From positions 248,001 to 312,000 of the forward strand of contig JAAVVA010000006.1 of NCBI GenBank assembly GCA_018449715.1: a stretch of DNA of 64,000 nt, written 5' to 3'. Every line of letters starts with the position of its first letter. The stretch's first letter is position 1. Under the pieces are notes generated by a model, which was given only the letters and a program-made list of their open reading frames with translations, did no database searches and had not been told where the DNA came from. Positions 1 through 8,701 of this stretch are shown here, one piece after another. The position numbers and the translations under genes were made by a program. This DNA is from Acidobacteriaceae bacterium dw_441 (GTDB taxonomy: Bacteria; Acidobacteriota; Terriglobia; Terriglobales; Acidobacteriaceae).

Positions 1-1509
1 CTTTGCAGAAGCCGGAGAGAAGTCCCTCTCGCGGTCGCCGATCTTGTGCAGGCGCATGAAGTTGGTCGCGCCGGAGCGGGTGCGGGTTCCGGCAACGATG
101 CCGACCGTCTGATGCTCCTTCGCGCAGCCGTTGCTCTCCAGAATCTCCTCGGCCATGTTGACCAGAGTGTCCGTGTCGCTGAAGCGGCCGCAGAGGATCG
201 GGTATGTTCCCCAGAGCAGCATCGAGCGGTTGACGACCTTCTGGAAGGGCGAGAGAGCGTAGATGGGGGCTTCGGGGCGATACTTCGAGATGAGGCGAGC
301 CGTGGTTCCGCTCTCCGTGAAGATAGCGATCGCCGAGACGTCGAGATCGTCGGCGGCATGCGCCATGCATTCGCAGATGGTCTCGGCAATGGAGAGAGGA
401 GCGCCGTGCTTGTGACCGATCGCCGGCGGAGGATCGAGGCGAAGCTGCTCCTCCGTCTCGGTGACGATCTTGGCCATCATGGCGACAGCCTCGACGGGAT
501 ACTTGCCAGCGGCGCTCTCAGCCGAGAGCATGACGGCGTCGGTTCCGTCGTAGACAGCGTTGGCAACGTCGGAGGCCTCGGCGCGGGTGGGGCGCGGGTT
601 CTCGATCATCGATTCAAGCATCTGCGTGGCAGTGATAACCGGCTTGCGGTACTCGGAGGCGCGACGGATGATGTGCTTCTGGATGGCCGGAACCTTCTCC
701 GGCGGAACCTCGACGCCGAGGTCTCCACGAGCCACCATGATGGCGTCAGTCGCTTCGAGGATGGAGTCGAGGTGCTCGATCGCCTGGGGCTTTTCGAGCT
801 TTGCGACGATCCACGCGTCGGATTTCAGCTCGGTCAGGCGGCTCTTGACATGGCGGATGTCGTCGGCGGTGCGTACGAAGGAGACGGCGATAGTGTCGAC
901 ACCCTCGCCGATGGCAAAGACGAGGTCCTCCTCGTCCTTTTCGGTGAGCGAGGGAACCTTGACGGGGATGCCGGGAAGATTGATGCCCTTGTTTTCGCCG
1001 AGCATACCGCCGTTGATGATCTTACAAACGACGTCGCCGCCCTTGACCTGCTCGACGCGCAGCTCGATGAGGCCGTCGGAGAGGAGGATGCGCGAGCCGG
1101 GCTCGAGATTTTCAGCCAGCGTGGTGAAGGTGGTGCCGACCATCGCGGCGGTTCCAGCGATCTCCTGCGGGGTGATGATGAGCTGCTTGCCCGCGACCAA
1201 CTGCACAGGCTTGTGGTCCTTCAGCTTGCCGGTACGGATCTTGGGGCCCTGCAGGTCGGCGAGGATACAGATGGGCTTCCCTTCCTCCTTCGAAACCTGG
1301 CGAACCATGCGGATCAGCTCGGCCTTCTGTTCGTGCGATCCGTGAGAGAAATTGAGGCGGGCAACATCAAGACCGGCGCGGACGAGCTGGCGGAAGACCT
1401 CGATGGAGCTGGAGGCCGGACCGAGCGTTCCGACGATCTTGGCGCGACGAATGCGGTCGGGACCGGCAGAAAAAGAATCGCGGAGCGTGGGGTTCGCGGG
1501 AGTTGTCAT
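1..1509 (-). CDS. pyk: Pyruvate kinase (C-terminus cut by window edge)
   Basis: Transfers phosphate from phosphoenolpyruvate to ADP in the last step of glycolysis; cytoplasmic. The visible 503 codons start at an ATG (complement of 1507-1509) and stay open to base 1. Family signatures read in order: the N-terminal RAKIVGTLGPASSS strand, the N-F-S-H-G segment, the B-domain region around residues 90-190, LEKPQAIEHLDSIL, the MVARGDLGVE catalytic loop and GTDAVMLSAESAAGKYPVEA before the C-terminal allosteric domain. It is the last gene of a minus-strand run (VWA protein, thioredoxin-like protein, yihY, pyk), 66 bp after yihY. The strong similarity makes the call secure. A long plus-strand frame across the same region is a GC-driven shadow. 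Confidence 0.95.
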   Translation of the reverse strand, partial: MTTPANPTLRDSFSAGPDRIRRAKIVGTLGPASSSIEVFRQLVRAGLDVARLNFSHGSHEQKAELIRMVRQVSKEEGKPICILADLQGPKIRTGKLKDHKPVQLVAGKQLIITPQEIAGTAAMVGTTFTTLAENLEPGSRILLSDGLIELRVEQVKGGDVVCKIINGGMLGENKGINLPGIPVKVPSLTEKDEEDLVFAIGEGVDTIAVSFVRTADDIRHVKSRLTELKSDAWIVAKLEKPQAIEHLDSILEATDAIMVARGDLGVEVPPEKVPAIQKHIIRRASEYRKPVITATQMLESMIENPRPTRAEASDVANAVYDGTDAVMLSAESAAGKYPVEAVAMMAKIVTETEEQLRLDPPPAIGHKHGAPLSIAETICECMAHAADDLDVSAIAIFTESGTTARLISKYRPEAPIYALSPFQKVVNRSMLLWGTYPILCGRFSDTDTLVNMAEEILESNGCAKEHQTVGIVAGTRTRSGATNFMRLHKIGDRERDFSPASAK

Positions 1510-1575
1510 AAATACTGCTGAATCCTTATGTGAACGGTTATCGAGAGACTTTTAGGGAGGTCCGACCAAACGAAT

Positions 1576-2484
1576 TCAATTTGGGTTCCCGTTCGACATT
1601 CTAACCGCCCTCGGCTTCAGAGGGTTAACGGTGACGGGTGGGTTTTGGTCGGAATGGTGGAAGACGAAGTTGAACTCGGCCCCGAAAAAGACGCTGAGAG
1701 AGACGAGATAGAGCCAGAAGAGAAGCGCGATTCCAGCCCCGAGCGAGCCGTAAACCTGCGAATAATTGGCGAAGCGCGTGACGTAAAGTCCGAAGGCCAG
1801 CGTGGTGAGAAACCACATGGTCGTGGCGGCGATGGCACCGGGAAGCACCTGCCGCCACGGTTGCCGGGCAGGAGTTCCCATGTGGTAGATGAGGGCGATC
1901 AGCCCGACCGAGCCGAGCAGCGCCGCGGTCCAGCGAAGAATCAGCGCGATGACGTAGACCTCCGTGCGGATGGAGGGACCAACGTGACCGGCGATCCACG
2001 CGATCAGGAGGTGACCGAAGACGATCAGCGCGCTGGCGACGCTGAGCGGCACCAGTGAGAGAGGCACCAGGGCGTAGGCACGGGCGCGGCGCGACCAGAA
2101 GCTCCAGCAGTCGAAGGGAAGATCGTTGGCCCGGCGCAGGCCCTCCATGTAGGTTGCGATGACGCTGGAGGCTCCGGAGAACGAGACAATGAAGGAGAGG
2201 ACGAGCACGCGGGCGGATCTGGCTCGTTGTGTGGTGTCGAAGTAGCTATCGAGCATGGGGACCGCCTCCGAGGGGAGGACGCGGTCGAAGAAGTCTCCAA
2301 GCTGGGTACGGATCGGCGCGGCGTCGGGCAGAAGCGTGACAAGGGCTGCTGCGACGAGAAGCGTAGGAAACAGTGCCACGATGGCCGAGTAGGCCGCCGA
2401 CTGTGCGAGGTTCAGGACGTCGTGATCCATCGCCCGCAGAGCGGCACGATGGACGATGACGAAGATGCGCAGCAGCCGTCTCAC
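1576..2484 (-). CDS. YihY/BrkB family inner-membrane protein
   Basis: 302-residue integral membrane protein of the YihY/virulence factor BrkB family, once misnamed ribonuclease BN. Five or six hydrophobic segments are visible, including AYSAIVALFPTLLVAAALV near residue 35, a stretch near 95-110 and GSLGAGIALLFWLYLVSLSV near residue 245. The family features SAAYSAIVALFPTLL, a central Y-G-S-L-G-A block and the C-terminal FFGAEFN motif are all present. The cellular role is unsettled; a transport or permease function has been suggested for the family. It lies 48 bp downstream of the thioredoxin-like gene and 66 bp upstream of pyk, so co-transcription is plausible. ATG start. Confidence 0.88.
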   Translation of the reverse strand: MRRLLRIFVIVHRAALRAMDHDVLNLAQSAAYSAIVALFPTLLVAAALVTLLPDAAPIRTQLGDFFDRVLPSEAVPMLDSYFDTTQRARSARVLVLSFIVSFSGASSVIATYMEGLRRANDLPFDCWSFWSRRARAYALVPLSLVPLSVASALIVFGHLLIAWIAGHVGPSIRTEVYVIALILRWTAALLGSVGLIALIYHMGTPARQPWRQVLPGAIAATTMWFLTTLAFGLYVTRFANYSQVYGSLGAGIALLFWLYLVSLSVFFGAEFNFVFHHSDQNPPVTVNPLKPRAVRMSNGNPN

Positions 2485-2532
2485 AAAAAGCAGTCAGGTC
2501 CTTCCCGTGGAAACCTGATCGCACCCGGTCGA

Positions 2533-3024
2533 TCAGGCCTTCCAGCGATTGAGAAACGCGGTAACGTCGCTGGACTTCATGTTACGCATATTCTCAAACT
2601 CCTTGTTCTGCTGCGAGTAAAGAAGCTTGCCGGTGGAGTCCAAAACAGCAAGAGCGGGGACTCCCTTCTCGATGGGAACCTTGTACTGACGGGCGACCGC
2701 GACGTTGTGGTCCATGTGGCCGATGTCGATGTGGACGACGACGAAGTGCTTCTCCAACAGCTCGGTGTTAGGGCTCTGACGCATGTAGATATCGAGCACC
2801 TGGCAGTCTCCGCACCAGTCACCCCCGAAGTCGAGCAGGACGCGCTTCTTTTCGGCCTTCGCCTTCTTCAGCGCGGCGGCGATGTCAACGCGCGGATTCG
2901 CGGTCGAAGAGTAGAGGTGCTTGTTGATGAAGGGCACAGCCATCTGGGAAGAAACGGACTGCGAGGTCGCTGCAACCGTCAAGGCTGCCAGAGCAAGAAC
3001 TACGGGGCGAAGGCGTTGAAGCAT
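2533..3024 (-). CDS. Secreted or periplasmic thioredoxin-like protein
   Basis: Thioredoxin-fold protein of 163 residues with the redox motif W-C-G-D-C (Cys71 and Cys74), likely a periplasmic thiol-disulfide reductant or oxidase. I chose the ATG at 3024 because it begins a clear signal peptide (MLQRLRPVVLALAALTVAAT then SQS). An in-frame extension to 3105 would add 27 basic residues in front of the signal peptide and is less likely. The G-V-P-A-L-A-V-L-D segment carries the usual cis-proline. The fold resembles small DUF953/thioredoxin_7-like proteins. It sits between the VWA gene (99 bp upstream) and yihY (48 bp downstream). Substrates unknown. Confidence 0.85.
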   Translation of the reverse strand: MLQRLRPVVLALAALTVAATSQSVSSQMAVPFINKHLYSSTANPRVDIAAALKKAKAEKKRVLLDFGGDWCGDCQVLDIYMRQSPNTELLEKHFVVVHIDIGHMDHNVAVARQYKVPIEKGVPALAVLDSTGKLLYSQQNKEFENMRNMKSSDVTAFLNRWKA

Positions 3025-3123
3025 GGTAATCAGGACCCTTTCGGCGCGCCTCACAGTCGAGACGCGCCGTCTATTCATGATGCCTGTTGAGCGAAAAAGT
3101 CTCAAAGATACCGGAAGATCGTG

Positions 3124-4302
3124 CTATTTCCCGGAGTAATAGCCATCCCGCGTCTGCACGAAGAGATCCTTGCGCTGTGCGGTCAGGTCGATGCGGTGGT
3201 AGCCGTCGGCGGAGGCATCTTTGTCAGGCGTGTAGCCGAGGCGGTACTGCGCCCGCAGCTCTTCGGCGATCTGGCCGTAGATCTGATCGACCGTCTGCTT
3301 CTTCGTAACCTCGAAGAGGCGGCCTCCCGTCTCCTCCGATATCTGCTTCAGGATCTTCTTGCCATCGACGTGGCTCGTGCTGTTGCCCCCGCCGCTGCCC
3401 CCACGGCCTCCGCCGCCGCCCGGATAGCCACCTCCGGGATAACCCCCGCGTCTTCCGCCGGGATAGCCTCCACCGGGGAACCCACCACCGCCTCCATGAT
3501 GGCCCCAGTTCTGGTCCTGCTGAGACTCCTCGCCCTTGAAGTAGATGGCATAGATGACCGTATCGGAGCGCTGCGCGGTCTCGAGCGCTTTGTTCAGTGT
3601 CTCCCTGCTGCCGCGGTCGGCTCCGTCCGAGAGAATGACGAGCGCCTTGCGGCCCTTCTGTTTGCTCATCAGCTCGTCGGAGGCGAGAAACGTGGCGTCG
3701 TAGAGCGTTGTTCCACCTGCATAGGTACGGTGCGATGCGTGGCCGCCGGAGGAGTTGCCGCTGTCTTTGTCATCCTCAGAATCGGAGGAGCCTTGGCCAG
3801 CGGGAGGAGGAGTATCGATCTCCTTGATGGCCTTCTGGAGCTTCGGTCGCGAGTTGGTCAGGTCGGCAAGAAGCTCGACCTGGCGAGAGAACTGGATGAT
3901 AAACGCCTGATCCTTCGAGGTGGTCAGCATCTGGTCGAGGAAGGCGCTGCTGGCGGTGCGCTCGTCATCGAGCACCGAGCGCTGGCTGGCGCTGGTATCG
4001 ACGAGAAGACCGAGCGTCAGGGGAAGATTCGAGTCGATATCGAAGTAACGGATGCTCTGAGGGCGACCATCGACCTGAAGCTTGAAGTCGTCCTTGCCGA
4101 GATTGCGGACCAGGGCATTCTTCTTATCGCGCACCACCACCGGCAGGTTCACCAGGCGAGCCTCGACGGCAATATCCGGTGCTGCGGTGGATTGAGATGC
4201 GGCAGTCTGCTGGGCCAGTGCGGCACGGCAGGAAAAAGTGCCTGTTACAGGCATAAAACAGGCAAGGGAGAAGACGTACAGCGCTACAGGGTTGCGAGCC
4301 AT
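3124..4302 (-). CDS. VWFA domain protein of the acidobacterial type
   Basis: 392-residue exported protein with a hydrophobic N-terminal signal region (about residues 8-28) and a von Willebrand factor A domain. The metal-ion-dependent adhesion site is visible as L-V-D-T-S-A-S (DxSxS), with a later I-L-S-D-G-A-D. Around residues 285-330 there is a low-complexity Gly/Pro/Tyr/Arg-rich tract, unusual inside a VWA protein and likely a flexible loop. Acidobacteria carry many such VWFA-related proteins; their ligands are unknown. ATG start with AGGA four bases upstream. First gene of the minus-strand run ending in pyk. The 280-bp gap to the c-di-GMP gene must hold divergent promoters. Confidence 0.88.
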   Translation of the reverse strand: MARNPVALYVFSLACFMPVTGTFSCRAALAQQTAASQSTAAPDIAVEARLVNLPVVVRDKKNALVRNLGKDDFKLQVDGRPQSIRYFDIDSNLPLTLGLLVDTSASQRSVLDDERTASSAFLDQMLTTSKDQAFIIQFSRQVELLADLTNSRPKLQKAIKEIDTPPPAGQGSSDSEDDKDSGNSSGGHASHRTYAGGTTLYDATFLASDELMSKQKGRKALVILSDGADRGSRETLNKALETAQRSDTVIYAIYFKGEESQQDQNWGHHGGGGGFPGGGYPGGRRGGYPGGGYPGGGGGRGGSGGGNSTSHVDGKKILKQISEETGGRLFEVTKKQTVDQIYGQIAEELRAQYRLGYTPDKDASADGYHRIDLTAQRKDLFVQTRDGYYSGK

Positions 4303-4582
4303 ATCCTGTTAGACCAATATTTTGGAAATGGGTTTCGGTGCTTCTTCGAGCAACACAAAAAACGAAAGTCTATAGACTTTCGTAACAGGCAAGTCGTACA
4401 ACTACTGAAGATAGATGTTCGATATACAACAAAAGAAATATAGTTGCCTCGCCACGAACAAAAAATCCCAACGCGAGGAAAAACAGGGGCACTGCAAAGG
4501 CAATAGCCAATCCGTCACATCTTTGAAGAAAATCGATTGAAAGCGGTTTACGCTTATTTTTAAGCGACCACCAATCGAAAAT

Positions 4583-6922
4583 TTGATTCTGGAGTATTTC
4601 TTGAGGGCGTACGATCCTCCCCGATCGTTATTTTGGAAGAGCAGCTTTACGGGCCCCGCTTGCATCATCTCGGGGGAATTGACCCGTCTTCCTCACGAAG
4701 TCACCACCATTCTGACAGTGGCAGGAGTTGCCGCTTCGGTATGGTTCTGGTGGCGCGAACGCCAGCAGAAGGCGCTTCGCAAGCGGGCCGAAGAGAGCCT
4801 GGAGAGGTTCTCCGCCACGACCGAGCTCAGCCTGGACGCGATTGCCCAGATGGAGGCAATACGCGATACGAAGGGCCAGATCGTCGATTTTCGCATCCAG
4901 TACGTCAACCCAGCCTCCGCACGCCTGATGGGACGTTCCCGCGAAGAGATCGAGGGAAAGACGCTTTGTGAAATAAGGCCCGACATAAAGAACTCTGGCC
5001 CCTACGAACACTATCGCTCGGTCGTTGAAAGTGGGACCTCCGCAGATGTGGAGTACCCGGCCCCGGTGGGCAATACCCTTAAGTGCACATGGCTGCGCTA
5101 CAGGATCGTAAAGCTGGGGGACGGCGTTGCGGTCACGTGCAGCGATATCAGCACAACCAAAGAAGCTCAGATTCGTTATGAGCACCTGGTCAAGTTCAAC
5201 CGCTCCATCTTCCAGGACGCTCCGTTCAGCATCACCTCCGTCAATCTTGACGGCACTATTACCGCGATGAACCTTGCGGCGGAAAAGCTGACCGGCTACA
5301 GCAGCGAAGAGCTGGTCGGGAAGGCTCCTCTCACCCTTCTGCACGACGAGCGTGAACTGACGGCCGCCGCACAGGAAGCAGCCGGTCCGGACGACACGGT
5401 TTTCATGAGCGGCTTCGAGGTTTTGGTAGACGGGGTAGCCGCCGGAGCAATGGCCGAAAAAGAGTGGACCCTGGTTAGAAAAGACGGGAGCCGCACACGA
5501 GTCAATCTCGCCGTAAGGGCCATCAACTCGGACACGGGCGAGATAAGCGGCTATGTCGGAATCGCCTTCGACATCATGGACCGGCTCCAGATGCTGGAGT
5601 ACGTCACGCACCTGGCGACCCACGATCAGCTGACCGGCCTCGCTGGGAGAGCCCTGCTCCGCGATAAGGCTGCCGAGGCGGTGGAACGGGCTCGACGCTA
5701 TGGAACCAAGGTCGCCGTCTTCATGATCGACCTCGACCAGTTCAAGCGAATCAACGATTCTCTTGGACACTCCTCGGGCGACCAGGTGCTGATCGAAACG
5801 GCCTCGCGGCTGAGGCGTTCGGTCCGGAGCACGGATATCGTGGCCCGCGTGGGCGGAGACGAGTTCGTCGTCGTCATGTCGGACATGACCAGCATTGCGG
5901 ATGTCGAAAGCTGCGCGGCAAACCTGATTACAAAGATGGCTCCGGAGATTCGCGTCGAAGGGCAGCTCGTAAATATCACCACCAGCGTCGGCGTCTGCAT
6001 CTATCCCGACTTCGCGGCGGACGCCAGGCACCTGCTGAAGCGCGCCGATTCGGCGATGTATGTCGCCAAGGAGAACGGAAGGAATCAGTACCAGATCTTC
6101 AGCGAAGACATGCTGAAGGAGACAGCCGACCGGCTCTCGATAGAGCATGCACTGCGTCATGCGCTGGACAACAACGAGCTGAGCCTGCACTTCCAGCCGC
6201 AGTTTTCGCTCTCCACTGGTCTTGTAACCGGGGCCGAAGCCCTGTTGCGATGGAATCATCCGAAGCTCGGCAATATTCCTCCCGGCCAGTTCATTCCCCT
6301 GGCTGAAGAGACGGGGTTGATTCTTCCCATCGGAGAGTGGGTCTTCATGACCGCCTGCCGCGAGGGCAAGGCTCTACAGGACGAGCTGGGCATCGACCTG
6401 ACCATCTCGGTCAACCTCTCGCCACGGCAGCTTCTACAGCGCGACTTGGTCCAGATGATCGAACATGCGCTTGCCGTCAGCGGACTTCCCGCGCGGCATC
6501 TTGAGATTGAGATCACCGAAAATATGCTGATGGTGAACTCCACCGCGAACCTCGAAAAGCTGCAGCAGATTCGCGAGCTTGGCACGCGCATCTCGATCGA
6601 CGACTTCGGCACAGGGTTTTCGAGCTTCTCGTATCTTCTGCAGTACCATGTGGACCGCCTGAAGATCGACCGCAGCTTCGTCAAGCAGGCCATCACCGAC
6701 CCGAATGCCGCCGCTGTAGTCAGGACCATCATCGCCATGTCGCACGGCCTGGCGATCCGCGTAGTCGCCGAAGGAGTCGAAAACGAGGAGGAGCTACGTT
6801 TCCTTGCGCGCCGCAAATGCGACGAGGCACAGGGAAACTACCTCGGCTACCCTGTGCCGGTGGCCGACTTCGCCGCGGTCATCAAGGGGTGCTCCAGTAT
6901 CAACGTGTTGCAGAATATCTGA
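4583..6922 (+). CDS. PAS-GGDEF-EAL cyclic-di-GMP turnover protein
   Basis: Dual-domain c-di-GMP protein of about 779 residues. Order: one N-terminal membrane segment (V-T-T-I-L-T-V-A-G-V-A-A-S-V-W-F-W-W, about residues 40-57), two PAS domains (about 70-200 and 205-345), GGDEF domain with an intact GGDEF at 424-428, and EAL domain with EAL at 552-554 and the DDFGTGFSS loop. An inhibitory-site RxxD (R415-S-T-D418) lies five residues before GGDEF, so a diguanylate cyclase activity would be feedback-sensitive. Both catalytic signatures look intact, so the net activity cannot be told from sequence. The start is uncertain: no ATG precedes the membrane segment, so initiation must be at TTG (4583, 4601 or 4679). 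Confidence 0.9.
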   Translation: MILEYFLRAYDPPRSLFWKSSFTGPACIISGELTRLPHEVTTILTVAGVAASVWFWWRERQQKALRKRAEESLERFSATTELSLDAIAQMEAIRDTKGQIVDFRIQYVNPASARLMGRSREEIEGKTLCEIRPDIKNSGPYEHYRSVVESGTSADVEYPAPVGNTLKCTWLRYRIVKLGDGVAVTCSDISTTKEAQIRYEHLVKFNRSIFQDAPFSITSVNLDGTITAMNLAAEKLTGYSSEELVGKAPLTLLHDERELTAAAQEAAGPDDTVFMSGFEVLVDGVAAGAMAEKEWTLVRKDGSRTRVNLAVRAINSDTGEISGYVGIAFDIMDRLQMLEYVTHLATHDQLTGLAGRALLRDKAAEAVERARRYGTKVAVFMIDLDQFKRINDSLGHSSGDQVLIETASRLRRSVRSTDIVARVGGDEFVVVMSDMTSIADVESCAANLITKMAPEIRVEGQLVNITTSVGVCIYPDFAADARHLLKRADSAMYVAKENGRNQYQIFSEDMLKETADRLSIEHALRHALDNNELSLHFQPQFSLSTGLVTGAEALLRWNHPKLGNIPPGQFIPLAEETGLILPIGEWVFMTACREGKALQDELGIDLTISVNLSPRQLLQRDLVQMIEHALAVSGLPARHLEIEITENMLMVNSTANLEKLQQIRELGTRISIDDFGTGFSSFSYLLQYHVDRLKIDRSFVKQAITDPNAAAVVRTIIAMSHGLAIRVVAEGVENEEELRFLARRKCDEAQGNYLGYPVPVADFAAVIKGCSSINVLQNI

Positions 6923-6927
6923 CCGAC

Positions 6928-6966
6928 GACGCTCCTGCGGTTCAGCGCGGAAGCTCGAGGAGCGTC
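6928..6966. terminator. Possible hairpin between convergent genes
   Basis: The 8-bp arms GACGCTCC (6928-6935) and GGAGCGTC (6959-6966) flank a 23-nt loop between the ends of the c-di-GMP gene and the glsB-like gene. It overlaps the stop of the latter and has no T-run, so it is only a weak terminator candidate. Confidence 0.35.
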
Positions 6967-7222
6967 AGGCTGCCTGGCGGCGCTTGATGAAATGATAGAT
7001 CGCCAGCAGGATGATGGCACCGATCAGCGATATGATGAACCCTGCCGACTGGCCTTCCTGATAATGCCCAATGAGGCGTCCGAGAAAGGTTCCAAGAAAC
7101 GAGCCTGCAATCCCGATCACCATCGTAACGAGGATTCCGCCGGGATCTTTTCCGGGCATAATCAGCTTAGCCAGCGCGCCAACGATCAGACCGATCACCG
7201 CAGTCCAGAGAAGACTGAACAT
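6965..7222 (-). CDS. GlsB/YeaQ/YmgE family small membrane protein
   Basis: 85-residue very hydrophobic protein of the GlsB/YeaQ/YmgE (transglycosylase-associated) stress family. Three transmembrane segments are visible. The Gly-rich pattern G-L-I-V-G-A-L-A-K-L-I-M-P-G-K-D-P-G-G is the family signature, followed by G-I-A-G-S-F-L-G. The start at 7222 is chosen because GGAGGAA lies seven bases upstream; a longer frame adding eight residues lacks this. Function in bacteria is poorly defined, but genes of this family are often stress-induced. It lies 99 bp downstream of murF on the same strand, and read-through is possible. Confidence 0.88.
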   Translation of the reverse strand: MFSLLWTAVIGLIVGALAKLIMPGKDPGGILVTMVIGIAGSFLGTFLGRLIGHYQEGQSAGFIISLIGAIILLAIYHFIKRRQAA

Positions 7223-7321
7223 AGAGTTCCTCCAGCGAATTTTCACCGGGACAATCCGGACAGATCCCGTGGTGGATAAGCATACTCCCGGCAGGCAGGA
7301 TTGCGCCGCTAAAAATTGCTG

Positions 7322-8701
7322 TCAGTCGGCCAGCCCGGCCAGGGCCTTCTCCAGCCGCACCCCGCGGGAGGCCTTGAGCAGCAGGACGTCTCCAGCCTGT
7401 GCGTTCGAGCGAATCCACTCGCCCACCTCCTCCGGCGTTGCGAGGAAGAGCGCCGCCGTCCCCGCCTGCTGCGCTCCTTCGACCAGCGCCGAGGCTGCGC
7501 CTCGCACCCCAATCACCAACGAGACGCCTCGGGAAGCCATCTTCTGGCCGCACTCCCGATGGAGAGCCGAGGATTCGGCGCCCAGTTCCAGCATCTCGCC
7601 CGCGATGACGATGTGTCGGTTTGCGGGCATCGACATCAGGGCGTCCACCATCGCATCCAGCGCGCGCGGGTTCGAGTTGTACGAATCGTTGATGAGGGTT
7701 GCGCCATTCCACACGAGCACCTCGCCGCGCTTGTCAGCGGGGCGGAGGTCTTCGAGCGTGGCAGCGCATTCCGGCAGCGGGATACCGCTGCGAAGTCCTG
7801 CGGCGACTGCGGCGAGAGCGTTCAGAACGTTATGCCTGCCCAGCAGATGAAGCTGTACATGCGCACGCTCTCCAGAGGCAACGACATCGAAGCCGATGCC
7901 ATCAATGCCTGCTTCTTCAAGATTTTCTGCGCGCACCTGCGCGTTCTCCGACAGACCGTACAACACGGCCCGGTCGCCCATACCGCGTCCGAACTCCTTC
8001 ACGTAAGGATCGTCGGCATTCAGGATGGCAATGCCGTTCGCAGGAAGCGACTCGACTAGTTCGTACTTCGCTCGAGCGATTCCGGCCAGGCCATCGGGGA
8101 AGAACTCTACATGGACAGGAGCGACGTTCGAGACGACGGCCCAATCGGGTTCAGCGACCTTCGCCAACGCGGCGATCTCCCCCGCGTGGTTCATCCCCAT
8201 CTCGATCACCGCGACCTCATGCTCCGGCTCCAGCTTCAAAAGCTGCAACGGAAGCCCGAAGGCGTTGTTCAGATTTCCTGCTGACTTCAGAACGCGAAAG
8301 CGCGCACTCAGCACCTGCGCGACAGCCTCCTTCGTCGTCGTCTTCCCCGCCGAGCCGGTCACGCCGATCACACGGCCTCCCCAATGACGGCGCACAGCAT
8401 GTGCGAGGCGCTGCATGGCAATCAGCACGGCGTCTTCCCCAGCCGCAACGCGCAGCAGCTTCGCCTCATCCACCTCGGAGGGCACAATCCAGTCATTGCT
8501 CACAACAGCGGCGACCGCGCCATCGGCGAGCGCCGTAGCTACGAAGTCGTGCCCGTCGAGCCGCTCGCCCTTCACAGCAAAGAAGAGGTCGCCCGCGCCG
8601 ATGGTTCGCGAGTCAATCGAGTACCCCAGCGCCTCGGCAGAGCTATCGAAGATGCCCTCGGCGTGAATCCAGTCCGCAACCTGCCCCAGCGTAAGCTTCA
8701 T
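7322..8701 (-). CDS. murF: UDP-N-acetylmuramoyl-tripeptide--D-alanyl-D-alanine ligase
   Basis: Adds D-Ala-D-Ala to UDP-MurNAc-tripeptide, the last cytoplasmic step in making the peptidoglycan pentapeptide. 459 residues with the Mur ligase layout: N-terminal Mur_ligase domain, ATP-binding loop VTGSAGKTTTKEAVAQVL near residue 110, NNAFGLPLQLL and EMGMNHAGEIA, and the C-terminal domain with D-S-Y-N-S-N-P. The ATG overlaps the murE stop by four bases (ATGA at 8698-8701), so translation is coupled to murE. It is the last dcw gene here: no mraY or murD follows, which shows that the cluster is split after murF in this genome. Confidence 0.96.
   Translation of the reverse strand: MKLTLGQVADWIHAEGIFDSSAEALGYSIDSRTIGAGDLFFAVKGERLDGHDFVATALADGAVAAVVSNDWIVPSEVDEAKLLRVAAGEDAVLIAMQRLAHAVRRHWGGRVIGVTGSAGKTTTKEAVAQVLSARFRVLKSAGNLNNAFGLPLQLLKLEPEHEVAVIEMGMNHAGEIAALAKVAEPDWAVVSNVAPVHVEFFPDGLAGIARAKYELVESLPANGIAILNADDPYVKEFGRGMGDRAVLYGLSENAQVRAENLEEAGIDGIGFDVVASGERAHVQLHLLGRHNVLNALAAVAAGLRSGIPLPECAATLEDLRPADKRGEVLVWNGATLINDSYNSNPRALDAMVDALMSMPANRHIVIAGEMLELGAESSALHRECGQKMASRGVSLVIGVRGAASALVEGAQQAGTAALFLATPEEVGEWIRSNAQAGDVLLLKASRGVRLEKALAGLAD

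Noticed and set aside
46..1521. A 491-codon plus-strand frame opposite pyruvate kinase
   Set aside because: It mirrors the minus-strand pyk codon pattern and shows no protein family signature; pyk on the other strand is certain.
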